Of a DNA stretch of 64,000 bases, positions 53,327 to 63,078 are shown piece after piece. Source of the stretch: Teratosphaeria epicoccoides (lineage: Eukaryota; Ascomycota; Dothideomycetes; Mycosphaerellales; Teratosphaeriaceae); NCBI GenBank assembly GCA_021401465.1, contig JADDMT010000029.1, positions 248,001 to 312,000 of the forward strand, read 5' to 3'. Within the stretch, counting starts at the first letter, position 1; each line of letters opens with the position of its first letter. Below the pieces are notes generated by a model. It saw only the letters and a list, made by a program, of their open reading frames with translations. It ran no database searches and was not told the DNA's origin. The translations under genes and the position numbers were made by a program.

Positions 53327-55348
53327 ATGAGCGCTTCTCCAGCGAATGTGCCTTCGCGGCCGACCTCAGCGACACCTACCGGTGGTGGCGCGCAACCAGT
53401 GATGCGCAAGAAACCGGCGGCGAGCATTTTCAATACAAAGAAGAAGCCCACACGCAAGCCCGCGTCGGCGAACTCAGCAGTCGCCAACGGCAAAGTTCCA
53501 GTCAGCGGACTTCACGCGAATGGTCGCACTGCCGCGAACGCAGTCGGCGCGCAGGAGCAGGATGACCCCAGCACGTACAGGGACTTTCCCATCTTCATAA
53601 GCAAAGCATCCGGCCAGGAAGGTCTGAGTCACCACGCATTCAGACTGCAGGTACATCAGAAGCAGGTTAATGGCCAGCCTGTGGTAGTCAGCCCCTGGAA
53701 CCAGAAAGACTTCCAACGACCACTGCGTTTGTTCCGGAAGCTGGCGCAAGAGAAGCAGGAGAAAGGCGAGCAGTCCGACGCGGCATCTGGCGTCGATGAC
53801 AAAGAGCGCGAGAGACGCGAGATACAAGCACAGGCGCGGCGGGAAGAGCGCGAGGCAAACCAAGCGCTGATTGCTCCTACTGGTGAAACGGGCAGGAAGC
53901 ACTTCAAGAAGAAGCCGCAAAAGAAGGTCGAGGATGTCTACCGCAACGAAATGGACGCTGAGCAGCAAAAGAAGTCTCGTCTGCGGTACGAGGAGGCTCG
54001 CCCATGGCATCTCGAGGACTTTGATGGCAAAAGCAAGTGGATCGGAAGCTACGAGGAGCCCATGTCATACAATCATGCCTTGTTTCAGCTTTCGGAGGAC
54101 GGCTTCGAGATGGTGCCGGTCCAGAAGTGGTACAAGATGGTACGCGCCGATCGCGTAAAGGTCATGGATTCGGAAAGGATAGAACGGATCATGCAGTCAA
54201 AGGCAAAAATACCCAGATGGTTGATGAGGGACAAACTTGAGCCCAAGCTGGATGCGGATGGGGTTTTGATCCAGCGAAAGAGAGTCAAGAAAGTCGATTC
54301 AGACGAAGATGAGCCAAAATCTAAGGTCAAAAACGAGTTCTCTGCTGACGTCGACGAAATCGACTTTGAATACGGCGGCGAATTTCAAGATGACGACGAA
54401 GGGCTTCTATTCGGTGACCAGGACGAGGCTGACGCAAAGGAGCTGGAGCGTCGTCTGCACCAGGAGATGCGGCAAGCCAATCTACCAGATGCGGCAGTCA
54501 AGAACGAGGAGAATGAGGACTACGATAGGCAGGAGCAGAAGGAGCGGGAGAAAGCTGCCGAGGAGCGCAAGAAGCAGAAAAAGCTGCGTCGCCGGCTGAA
54601 GAAGCGCGAAATGCGCCACGAATATGAGTCTGACTCGGCTGATGAGGATCGTTATGCCGAATCGAGCGAGTCGGAGGATTCAGAGGAAGAGCGCGAGCGG
54701 GAAGAAGAGGAACGCAAGCGCGAGGAAGCCAAGAAGCAGGCTCTGCTGGTTGGCGACAAGTCGGGTGCGTCGACCAAGGGTACGAACACGCCAACCGGGC
54801 GCGTGGAGAAGAAGCCAGGGCCCGGCGACTCACTGAAGCGGAATGCCGATGCTTCGGACTTGAGTGGCGATGAGTCTAGCAGGCGAAAGAAGGCCAAGCT
54901 CAATGGTGCGGCGAACGGTCTTCTCCCTCGTAAGTTGTATCCATCACCGACGTCCACTATCATCTCAGCTGACCGATCTCAAGCTGCCGACCCTTCCCAA
55001 GCTCGTCGCCGCCTCCACTCCGGCTACGGCTCCGGCAGCGACACTGACGCCTCACGCACTGGCCGCCCCAAGAACCCCAAGCTCTTGCTCAAAAACTCCC
55101 CCCCTGGCTCTCCCTCTTACAACGGTACTCCTTCGGGCAGTCGCGCCGGTAGTCCCGAGCGAAGTCCGCCCAAATTTCCGAGCGTGGAGGAAGTGAAGGC
55201 GGCGATCCCGAAAGAGGGCGTGGTGATAGGAGATCTCGTCAAGATGTTTCGGCCGAGGATTGGACCCAGGGGTCCGGAGTTTATCAAGCTGGTTAAGGAG
55301 GTGGGAAAGCAGGATGGGGTTAGTAAGAAGATTGTGTTGAAGGAGTAG
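53327..55348 (+). CDS. tfg1: Transcription factor IIF alpha subunit (Tfg1/RAP74)
   Basis: This is the large subunit of TFIIF, which binds RNA polymerase II during initiation and elongation. The start at 53327 (MSASPANV) is preferred over an upstream in-frame ATG at 53081 that adds a low-quality tail. The dimerisation domain includes TYRDFPIFISKASGQEGL, then VSPWNQKDFQRPLRLFRK, and further on SYEEPMSYNHALFQLSEDGFEMVPVQKWYKM. The middle is a highly charged acidic/basic region. The C-terminal winged helix is SVEEVKAAIPKEGVV and KMFRPRIGPRGPEFIKLVKEVG. Unspliced it has 673 residues. The stretch 54930-54983 looks like a 54-nt intron without an in-frame stop; splicing it gives 655 residues (see findings). 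Confidence 0.92.
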   Translation: MSASPANVPSRPTSATPTGGGAQPVMRKKPAASIFNTKKKPTRKPASANSAVANGKVPVSGLHANGRTAANAVGAQEQDDPSTYRDFPIFISKASGQEGLSHHAFRLQVHQKQVNGQPVVVSPWNQKDFQRPLRLFRKLAQEKQEKGEQSDAASGVDDKERERREIQAQARREEREANQALIAPTGETGRKHFKKKPQKKVEDVYRNEMDAEQQKKSRLRYEEARPWHLEDFDGKSKWIGSYEEPMSYNHALFQLSEDGFEMVPVQKWYKMVRADRVKVMDSERIERIMQSKAKIPRWLMRDKLEPKLDADGVLIQRKRVKKVDSDEDEPKSKVKNEFSADVDEIDFEYGGEFQDDDEGLLFGDQDEADAKELERRLHQEMRQANLPDAAVKNEENEDYDRQEQKEREKAAEERKKQKKLRRRLKKREMRHEYESDSADEDRYAESSESEDSEEEREREEEERKREEAKKQALLVGDKSGASTKGTNTPTGRVEKKPGPGDSLKRNADASDLSGDESSRRKKAKLNGAANGLLPRKLYPSPTSTIISADRSQAADPSQARRRLHSGYGSGSDTDASRTGRPKNPKLLLKNSPPGSPSYNGTPSGSRAGSPERSPPKFPSVEEVKAAIPKEGVVIGDLVKMFRPRIGPRGPEFIKLVKEVGKQDGVSKKIVLKE

Positions 55349-56158
55349 GCGTGGGGGAGAGAGAAGTGAGTCGAGCGTGGAGCGGATCGAGGTGTGCTTC
55401 TCGACGAGATTGGCAGAGTGGCAGTCTGTGGCGGCAGTTCGCCTGCACTTGCAAGCGTACGTACCAGGTAGCAGCATTTCAGGAACTGCATGACTTGTCG
55501 AAAGACTGGTTAGTCTTGGGCAAGGTTGTGTGTCAACAAGCAGCTATGCGACAGAACGATTGGGTTCGAGACCAGAGTTGTAAACTTGTAAGTCGTCGGT
55601 TTCGCCATGCCATGCTCCCCGGTCACGAGTATCACAGAGCGTGATGTATGCGCCATACGCGTCTAGTGGCGCCCTATTCACGCCCGATTGTCCGATGGCC
55701 CTTTCGCGGCCAAGCTCAGTCAGCATCGCTGTTGTTTCTGGCGACGCGCTGGAGGCGCGTCAAGCATGGATAGCCCGGCATGTGGCACGACCACGGTCCA
55801 CAGCACGTCTGGTCGATCTTTCGCGCGTCAAAGTCCCGGGACGGCCGTGGTGCGTTTGCAAGAAGCAGCTCATGACAAAACACACTGCTTCAGCGGACGA
55901 ACAGCTACTGTACATACACGCCCCTTCATACGCGTCCAGATATTCTGCCCTCATAGCTTTTGAACCGTATCAATGCAGGTGGCCCCCCCCCCCCCCTCCC
56001 ATCATTTCCCGTCGTTTCCTTGTCCGCGGCGCACTCATGACAAAACATGAAATCCAAGTCGTAGCTGATGAAGCATGCCCTTTATCCCCCGATATCCGTG
56101 CACACGTGCAGGATATGTTGACGTCCTCGCGTATATGGCGAGGTTGAAGCTGGCAAAT
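55349..56158. other. Intergenic between convergent genes
   Basis: About 810 bp. It contains a run of 14 C at 55983-55996. Short ORFs only. Confidence 0.6.
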
Positions 56159-56965
56159 CTAAGGCTTGCCGGCGTTGCGGCCAGACCGTCTCGGCTGGCC
56201 AGACTCGGTCGCGGCCCTCTTCGGCTCGCGCTGAACAAGCGTTAGTACGACGCGACTCAAAGGTCGAACGTGAAAAATTCACCTTCTTAGTCTCCTTCTT
56301 CGGCTTAGCCTCCCCATTTGCATTCTTCGCCGGCCTGCCCTTCTTCTTTGGCGCAGCCTTCTCGCCATTCGCCCCCTCCGTCTTCGCCTTCTTCCCATTC
56401 TCCTTCCTCTTCTTGCCCTCATCCTCCGCCTTGCGCTTCTCGCCCACCTTCTCCTCACCGTTTGTCTCTTCCTTCCCTTCCTCCTCGCTCTCATCATCCT
56501 GACCCACCTCCTTCTCCTCACCCTGCGCTTCCTTATGCTTGTCGCCCTCCTTCTCTACATCGAGCTCGGAAGCCTTCTTGACAACATCGTTGCCAGAGCG
56601 CGAGACCTTGACAGCAGGGTTCTCCGGCTCCGCATTCTTTTTAATCTCATTGCCGCGGTGAGATATGACTTTGGCCTCGCCTTCCTTGACGACTTCTTCG
56701 ACGGTGCCGCCGGGGCGGCTGCCTGACCATTGCCAGGAGACTGGGATATGCTCATTAGCAAGCGCGAACCGCTGTCATGACGTGACTAAGCATATTTTGA
56801 ATGCCTCAGGCATCCAAATCTGATGACGCGCCCGGTCGCGCCAGCATCGACAGGAAGCATAGAATCCATCGATTGTGTGTCGCGCATGCTCACGCGACCT
56901 ACGCGACTCAGGCTGCATCAATGCGACTCACCTTGGTCACCTTCCTTAGGAACGTTGTCAGCCAT
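56159..56965 (-). CDS. Hva1-type TUDOR domain protein (hypervirulence-associated family)
   Basis: Three exons on the minus strand: 56965-56932, 56740-56283 and 56230-56159, with introns of 191 and 52 nt, giving 187 residues. The first exon is only 34 nt (MADNVPKEGDQ); the join gives GDQ|VSWQWSGSRPGGTVEEVV, the start of the small TUDOR-like barrel. HRGNEIKKNAEPENPAV and SRSGNDVVKKASELD complete the domain. The rest is a Lys/Glu-rich, probably nuclear tail ending in SGQPRRSGRNAGKP. The family name comes from a sequence-family label, and no role in virulence is implied here. These small proteins are widespread in fungi and bacteria, with function unknown. No single open frame shows the full protein. 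Confidence 0.88.
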
Positions 56966-57472
56966 TGTCTCTCTGCCTATCTGGTCCTCGTGGATGTGCG
57001 GCCCCGTCTTCGCACAAAAGAGATTGTCGATGAACCGGTTGACTGACGGTAGTCGCTACCGGATAGAATGCAAATCGATCTTCTGTTGCACAAAGGAAGT
57101 GTGTTGTGTTGGAAGGGAAGCAAAAGCGACGAGGTCTGAGGAGTTGAGCTCGCTTCCACGCGCATTGGCACTAGCACTGGCCGGGCTGGGGTTGCTTTGA
57201 CTAAAGCCGCACTTGATCCACGATCTGGGCAGCATGCTTTGATTGGCTCGGCTATAGGTCCGCTGAGCGTTGCACTCCTCCTCGGATATGTTATCGAGAA
57301 GCTGCTTTGACGTCGATATCCTCGTTGTTGAAGTCTCAGCGCCATGAAGGAAAGGAAGGGAATGCTGCTTTGCATCCAGTATGGGAGCTGCCTCACTCAA
57401 AACGGGTATCGTCCAACAATGCTACTATAAGGCCCAACGCATAATGCAGTCAGCTCTGTGCCATTTCACGAA
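56966..57472. other. Intergenic
   Basis: About 505 bp between minus-strand genes. A 114-codon minus-strand frame (57056-57400) has gene-like composition but no family and lies in the expected promoter; it was not called. Confidence 0.5.
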
Positions 57473-59920
57473 TCAGCCATCATACGCAGGCGGCACTTCC
57501 ATCTCCTCGAATTCCCTCATTGTAACATCATAGCCCAAATGTCTCTTCAACAACTCATGCGTCACAAATCCTGTCAGAAGCAGTCAGCATGCGTCCCATT
57601 CCACACTCCTTAGGGCGCACTTACTTTCTGGACAATTTCCCTGCGCGTCCACGAACGAGACATGATGATTCACATCACTAATCCTCTGCAACTCATTCGC
57701 ATGCCTGTGGTGGTGAGGGCATCCATCCACACCAATCAGGAAAATCGTGACATGCGCCCAGCTGCAACTCAACAAGTCCAGCTCAAACTCGTCCATATCC
57801 GTGGCCTCACCATCTAACAGTAGTAAGAGCCGCAGTACCGGCGTTTGAGGCCCACCTTGCCAGCCATATATAGGATGATGCGTCGCTGATTCTGAGTGCT
57901 TCTGGAAATGCAAGTCCTTGACCTTCTGCCAACCAGTCATCACCCGAGTGCCTCCGCCCATGTGGATGCCGCGCCACATCTTGTCGAGATTCTTGTGGTT
58001 GACGGTGCCGATGTAGCGGGAGCTGTTGGCGAAGGTGCATAAATCGTAACCGGCGCCGGAACGATCGTGATTCGCCATCGCGTCAACGAATCGGCGGATA
58101 ATGCTCTTGGCCACATGTTTGTTCTTTGGCTGCGTGCTGTTCGCATACCCAGTAATAAGATACTGGTTATATATCGGACGGAAAGGGTCGAAATCCATGG
58201 ACCCAGAAGTATCGAGTAGAATCATTGTGTCGTCCGTGGGGTTCTCGGGTCGATCATACGCTCTGAACGGCGCTGGAGGTACCTGTTTAGAGTAGCCCTC
58301 ACTCGTGTGTTGCAGATGGCAGGTATCGTCTGCAGCATAATACAACGGCGGTGGTTCTACAGCTCGATTCATCCGCTCCCTCGCCATGTTCATTTCGGAA
58401 ATGAAATCCGGTTTCATACGCGTTCCCACGCTGCCTTCGCGGTGGTTCAGCACCCAATACAACCGTTCTTCAGCTGTGTCCTCATAGCCACGCCAAGCAG
58501 GTGTGATGCCTCGCCACCCAGCCGCAGCTTCGATAGAGAACTTGAGAGGATTCGAGGCTTGGTTCGCCCAGGCAACGGGAATGGGCTCGAAGTAGCCAGC
58601 TCGGAGAAGGTGAAGATACTGCGTGGGCGCTCGAGCTCGCAAATCTGCAATCTTGTTGGTCATCCCGACTTTCTCCTGGTAGTTTGCTACCAGCTGGCGC
58701 CAGTCATCGTCTGGCCAACGACCGCGTTCTTCAGCCTGGATCGCTGAGCGGAGGGACGCGCCTGCTGTCGCAGATTTTGTTGCCTTCTTAATAGCTTTCT
58801 CCTCAGGCGTTCTGAATCCCAGATTAGTCTTGAAGCTGGCAAAACGAGATGGCTTCGATGGTCTCGAAGCTTCAGAGACTTCATTATGTGAAGGCGCGAC
58901 AGAAGCCCCTTTCTCAGCAGGATATTTCGTATCAGATGATTCTTTCTCCGAGGAAGAGGCTTTGATCGGGTTCTTCGCTTTCCCATCAATACTCATGCTC
59001 GCCAATGCCGCTTCGACTGGATCATCATGCCATACACTGTGCTGCGGCTCCTGAGCATCGATCTTCATCTGAGCCTTTCTATTCAGCTCGTTGTTCAGTG
59101 CGATTGTCTGCCGCACATTCTGTGCATGATATCCAGGCTGTGGCCGCTGCATACCCCAGGTTCCTTGCATGTAGCCATACGGTGAGACAGTACCGTAACG
59201 ATACGGATTAGAGCTGAAAAGGGCCGGCTTGAATTTGTTATCGTCGTAATACTTCTCGCCAGGATACATGACGGCACGACCCCACTGCTCCTGCACACCA
59301 TATCTGCTCATCTTTCGAGCCTGATATTGATGGATAGGGCACATGCAGTAGTAATCAGTATCATGCTCAGGCTCAATGTCACTGTTGAAAATGCGATACT
59401 GATATTGCAAGTTCTGGAGAAGCTGTTGCATCTCCTGCTCGTCTCGTGCTCGTACCTTGCCGGCTTCAATGACCGCATTGGTGTGGTGATGAGTCTGAAT
59501 CGAGTTCTTCTTCGGCTTAATGCTTTCGTTATACCCCGGAGGCTGTCCGGGTGGGGGCGCATATTGCGGAATTCCATTACTGCTGCTGGCTCCATCTGGA
59601 TGCACAAATGTCGACGTGCCTACATTTCCATCATTCGCCACCGCGCCTTTTCTGTCTGACATGGGCGGGTATGTCTTCTCATCATGTACGTCGGTTTTGG
59701 TAGGAATGTCGGCCTTGGCAGTGGCTCCAGCTGCTCGTCGTTCCATGAAATCCGATATGAACTCGACAGCCTCAGGCGAATCGCCAAGCAAGCCGCCAAG
59801 GTTAGCTGATGCTTGTTCGTTGGGCAGGCTATTTATGTGCTGAATGATCTGTTGCAGCTCTGCGTCATCCAGTGGTAAAATGTTGTGAAGCCTTGGCAGC
59901 GCCCATTGTTCGAGTGCCAT
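57473..59920 (-). CDS. CUE-like plus von Willebrand factor A domain protein
   Basis: Exons 59920-57625 and 57570-57473 are joined over a 54-nt intron (GTAAGT...GACAG), giving 797 residues. The second exon supplies FVTHELLKRHLGYDVTMREFEEMEVPPAYDG; without it the protein ends abnormally. The N-terminus (LPRLHNILPLDDAELQQIIQHINSLP..VEFISDFMERR) resembles a CUE ubiquitin-binding helix bundle with a downstream helix. A Pro/Tyr-rich and charged middle follows. A vWFA domain covers roughly residues 565-770, with a MIDAS-type DTSGSMDF, DRSGAGYDLCTFA and LLLLDGEATD. Similar fungal proteins of unknown function pair CUE and vWFA. The DxSxS metal site looks intact. Confidence 0.85.
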
Positions 59921-60437
59921 ATTGGATATTAGGCACTCTGATTATTCTATGGTAATACAGCCGGAAACCGCGCCTCGGGAGTGTTCGTTGAGCGCGCGTA
60001 TAATATAGAGGCGAAATGCGCTGCGCCACCACCTGCACTTGCCGCTTTCCCGTAGGCTGCGTCACCGAATCACATGGCTGAACACAAATGCTTCCGGGTG
60101 CACTGCACTGCAATGATGGTCCGCTGTGTGCAATATCGCAGTCGCGAGCAACAACAAGAAGCCGGGATAAGAAGCCGCTGGCGATAGAGATCGCAGTACG
60201 TCATCAAAGCTTGTTTCACATGCCACTATATCGTTGCAGGTTTCCGTCTACACAGAACCATGGTTAGCTTTCTGACGCATGTTGCAGACCAGTGCAGGTT
60301 TCGCAGTCATTGAAGGGTTTTAAACAACTGGCTGCATCACGATCGCATTTGACATGGCAAACGTGACTATAAGCCAGCTGTTTGATCAACTCCAATAGGC
60401 GGAGGCGCGGTCGCCGCGCACGATCCTTCCTAGCTCA
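59921..60437. other. Intergenic
   Basis: About 515 bp. No supported feature. Confidence 0.6.
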
Positions 60438-62665
60438 TTAGACATTTGCTCTTGTTGGCCTGCTTGAAGCCTCAAAGCCCAAGACGCTCTCGTCACCGAG
60501 GAAGTTGGCAGCTAATCCATCTCCGGCGCTATCCACAGGCTGCCTAGGCCTGCGCCTTCTACCGCTGACTCGCTCGCCCCTACGACCTATGCTGGCATCG
60601 CCAAAAGCGCTCATGACTACATTGGCAGCGTTTCGGACGAAGTCGTCGTTCATGAAATGACCTGCAGCATTACCGAGGCCCCAAGTCTCCATTTCGGTCC
60701 TCCGTTGAGGTGGCACGGGATTAATTTCAGCCTCCATGAGGCTCGCGAGCTGCAAGCGTCGTGCCAAATCGGCATCCAGTCGTTCTTGTTGCTGTCGTTG
60801 TTCCATTTCATCTTGATATGTTCTTCCTCGTGCTGCCGTTCGTCGCTGGGTGTCGGGTGACGCGGAGCCTGGAGGCTGCTCCGGTCTTGCCGCATCAAAG
60901 ACGCGTCTGTACATGACTCGGATAGGTTCAGGCACCCGCATGTCGTTGAGACGATCCGTATTGGGGAGGCTGCTGGAGTTGAACCACGGACAATCGCACG
61001 ACTTCCACCTTAACCTGTGCAAACGATCAGTCGGGGGTCACGAAACTTTTCAATCACGACCAGAGCACTTGGCTATACAATCAGGCGATTGATCGGCTGG
61101 TTAAAAGTGACCACTAATCAAAACGGGACGATGCTGGCTGGGCCGGTAATTGACCGCCGCAACACCGAGCAAGCTGCTTCCAGGGCAATGATCAAATAGT
61201 CAACCGTAGGTATCAAACAGCCAGTCGGATCGTCTGACCGTCGACATGGTGAAGATTTCACGGAGTCGCATGCAATGACTTACCCGCACATCATGCAGAA
61301 TTCAGCCCTGCATCGGCATGTCATGTGGTCTGTAGAACCTCGTCAGTCAAGGCGTTTCGTGGACAAGGGCGGCTCCATAAACTCACTGCAACCTTCTTTG
61401 AGCTCCACCATGGCATTGCAGTCGTAACACCTTTGCCAGCCCTTCTCTCTTGCTTGTTCGACCAGCTTTGCGATCTCCGGATCCTTCGGACATTCCGTCG
61501 ACTTGTGCATCTTATTATTGCAGGTTGTGCAGACCTTGGTCCTGCACCTCGGGCACTGAGCATACTTCCTACCATGTGAGTCTCGACGCACATAGGACGG
61601 CTTGATCCATTCACCACACCTGGGTTGCACGCAATAGATCCGATTCCTGGTGTTGTACTCTTGATATTTCCGATTCCAAGTCGTCTTGAATCTCGAATCG
61701 AATAGCTTCTCGACATGCTTCAAGGGTATATGTTCTTCAGTACAGCATTTCGGTGGCATGTGTGCTGGGTCCTTGACAGACATTTCGAAGATGCGTTTAA
61801 GACAATCGTGGCACATTCGATGACCACACGCAAGTTTTGCGGATTGTGGGTGAGGTACATCATCAGATCCACAGGTCAGGCATTCGACCCGGCGCGGCGG
61901 CAGGGTCGCGGGTATTGTCGACTTCCTCTTGAAAAGGCTCTCGAGCAAAGATGATTCGCGTCTTGAGGTCCTGCGCGACGTGCTTGAGCTTTCGACATGC
62001 CCAGCCACCTTGGGCACGAGCTCCGGTTTGAGAGGTACAGTGCTACTTCTCCTCAAGGAAGGCGAAGCACGAGAGACTGTATTGTGCGATCTGGACTGTC
62101 TCCTCTCGGCTACAACTGAGATGCTATCATCTGGCGTCACCTCAGCCTCGAGCACGCTTGGGAGGCTAGACTTGCTGGACGAGGCATTTCTGGAATATCC
62201 CGATCTTTGACTTGTTTCTGGAAGCTCATCCACGCGCTTTCCGGTCAGATGGGGCCTAGATAGCTCGGCAGTCTCTCGCTCGTCCATCGCTGGTGCTGCG
62301 TATACAAAGTCTGCTGTCCTGCGCTCGCTCTTGCCGACTGTCTTAGCCGTTGTGTTGGAGGTCGGCTTTTGCGACTTGCGCTCCGATTTAGATCGCGAGG
62401 ATGCGTTCCTTGCATTCCGGAGAGTCTTCGAGGTCGTCATCGAAGGCTTCGGGCGCATGACTTTGTGCTTCTCAGCGACAGGGCGCCCAAAGTATGCGAC
62501 CCTACGCCTGCGAATCTCCTCTGGGTCTGGTCCTGGAGGCTCCTTGGCCTCGCCATTATCTGCCACCTTCTCGCTTTTCTGGTGTTTATTCGTGGCACGG
62601 GGTCTCACGGATCGCTTCACCTTCGTGCTGCTCTTACTTCGTCTACTCACCACCGACACCGCCAT
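60438..62665 (-). CDS. RBR (RING-IBR-RING) E3 ubiquitin ligase-like protein
   Basis: Exons 62665-61387, 61329-61284 and 61014-60438 are joined over introns of 57 and 269 nt, giving 633 residues. I start at 62665 (MAVSVVSRRSK); an upstream in-frame ATG at 62851 is less likely. A basic, Ser/Arg-rich N-terminus of about 270 residues leads to a RING1-like cluster (CLTCGSDDV..LACGHRMCHDCLKR..PPKCC). The IBR part reads YCVQPRCGEWI..CPRCRTKVCTTCNNKMH. The RING2 half is split by introns: CYDCNAMVELKEGC|NHMTCRCRAEFCMMCG|. The NHMTCRC..FCMMCG block is diagnostic of RBR ligases. A helical DARPEQ-type tail follows. The 46-nt middle exon carries most of the zinc ligands. The substrates are unknown. Confidence 0.9.
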
Positions 62666-63078
62666 GACGACTCCTGTTCTGAAGCTTCCTTCTTGGACGA
62701 GGCTGGTATGCCAAGGTGCGCCTTTCCACAGATCAGGCCAATGCAATGAGATACGACGGCTGCGGAGGCGGGATCCTGCATTAGCTCTCAAACTCCCAGC
62801 CAGTCCGAGGTCGGCGACGTTACATTGGAACTCCTGCGTTATTGACACCAAGCTACCGTATACGCCTATGCATTATCAGCCATTGAAACGTATGACCTGG
62901 CCCGGAGTCCGGGAGGCGGTGTCTTCGAATATCAAGTCGCGGAGTGCTGAGACCCTCAGCTTCGCCTGATGATCGAGAGGTCTTGACCAGTCCAAATCAA
63001 TGGTCGGCGTGAGGTGCATTCACGCACATATTCCAGGCGACTCTCAAGATTCCACAGCGTCGGTGATTTCGGCTACTC
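62666..63078. other. Divergent promoter region of RBR gene and LYS2
   Basis: There are 413 bp between the starts at 62665 and 63079. The frame upstream of LYS2 shows none of the N-terminal domain expected for Lys2. Confidence 0.6.

Noticed and set aside
55540..55620. GGTTCGAGACC reminiscent of a tRNA T-arm
   Set aside because: No matching acceptor, D or anticodon stems around it. I found no convincing tRNA in the window by eye.
57056..57400. 114-codon minus-strand frame between the Hva1 and vWFA genes
   Set aside because: Lies in the expected promoter or 3' region and matches nothing known.
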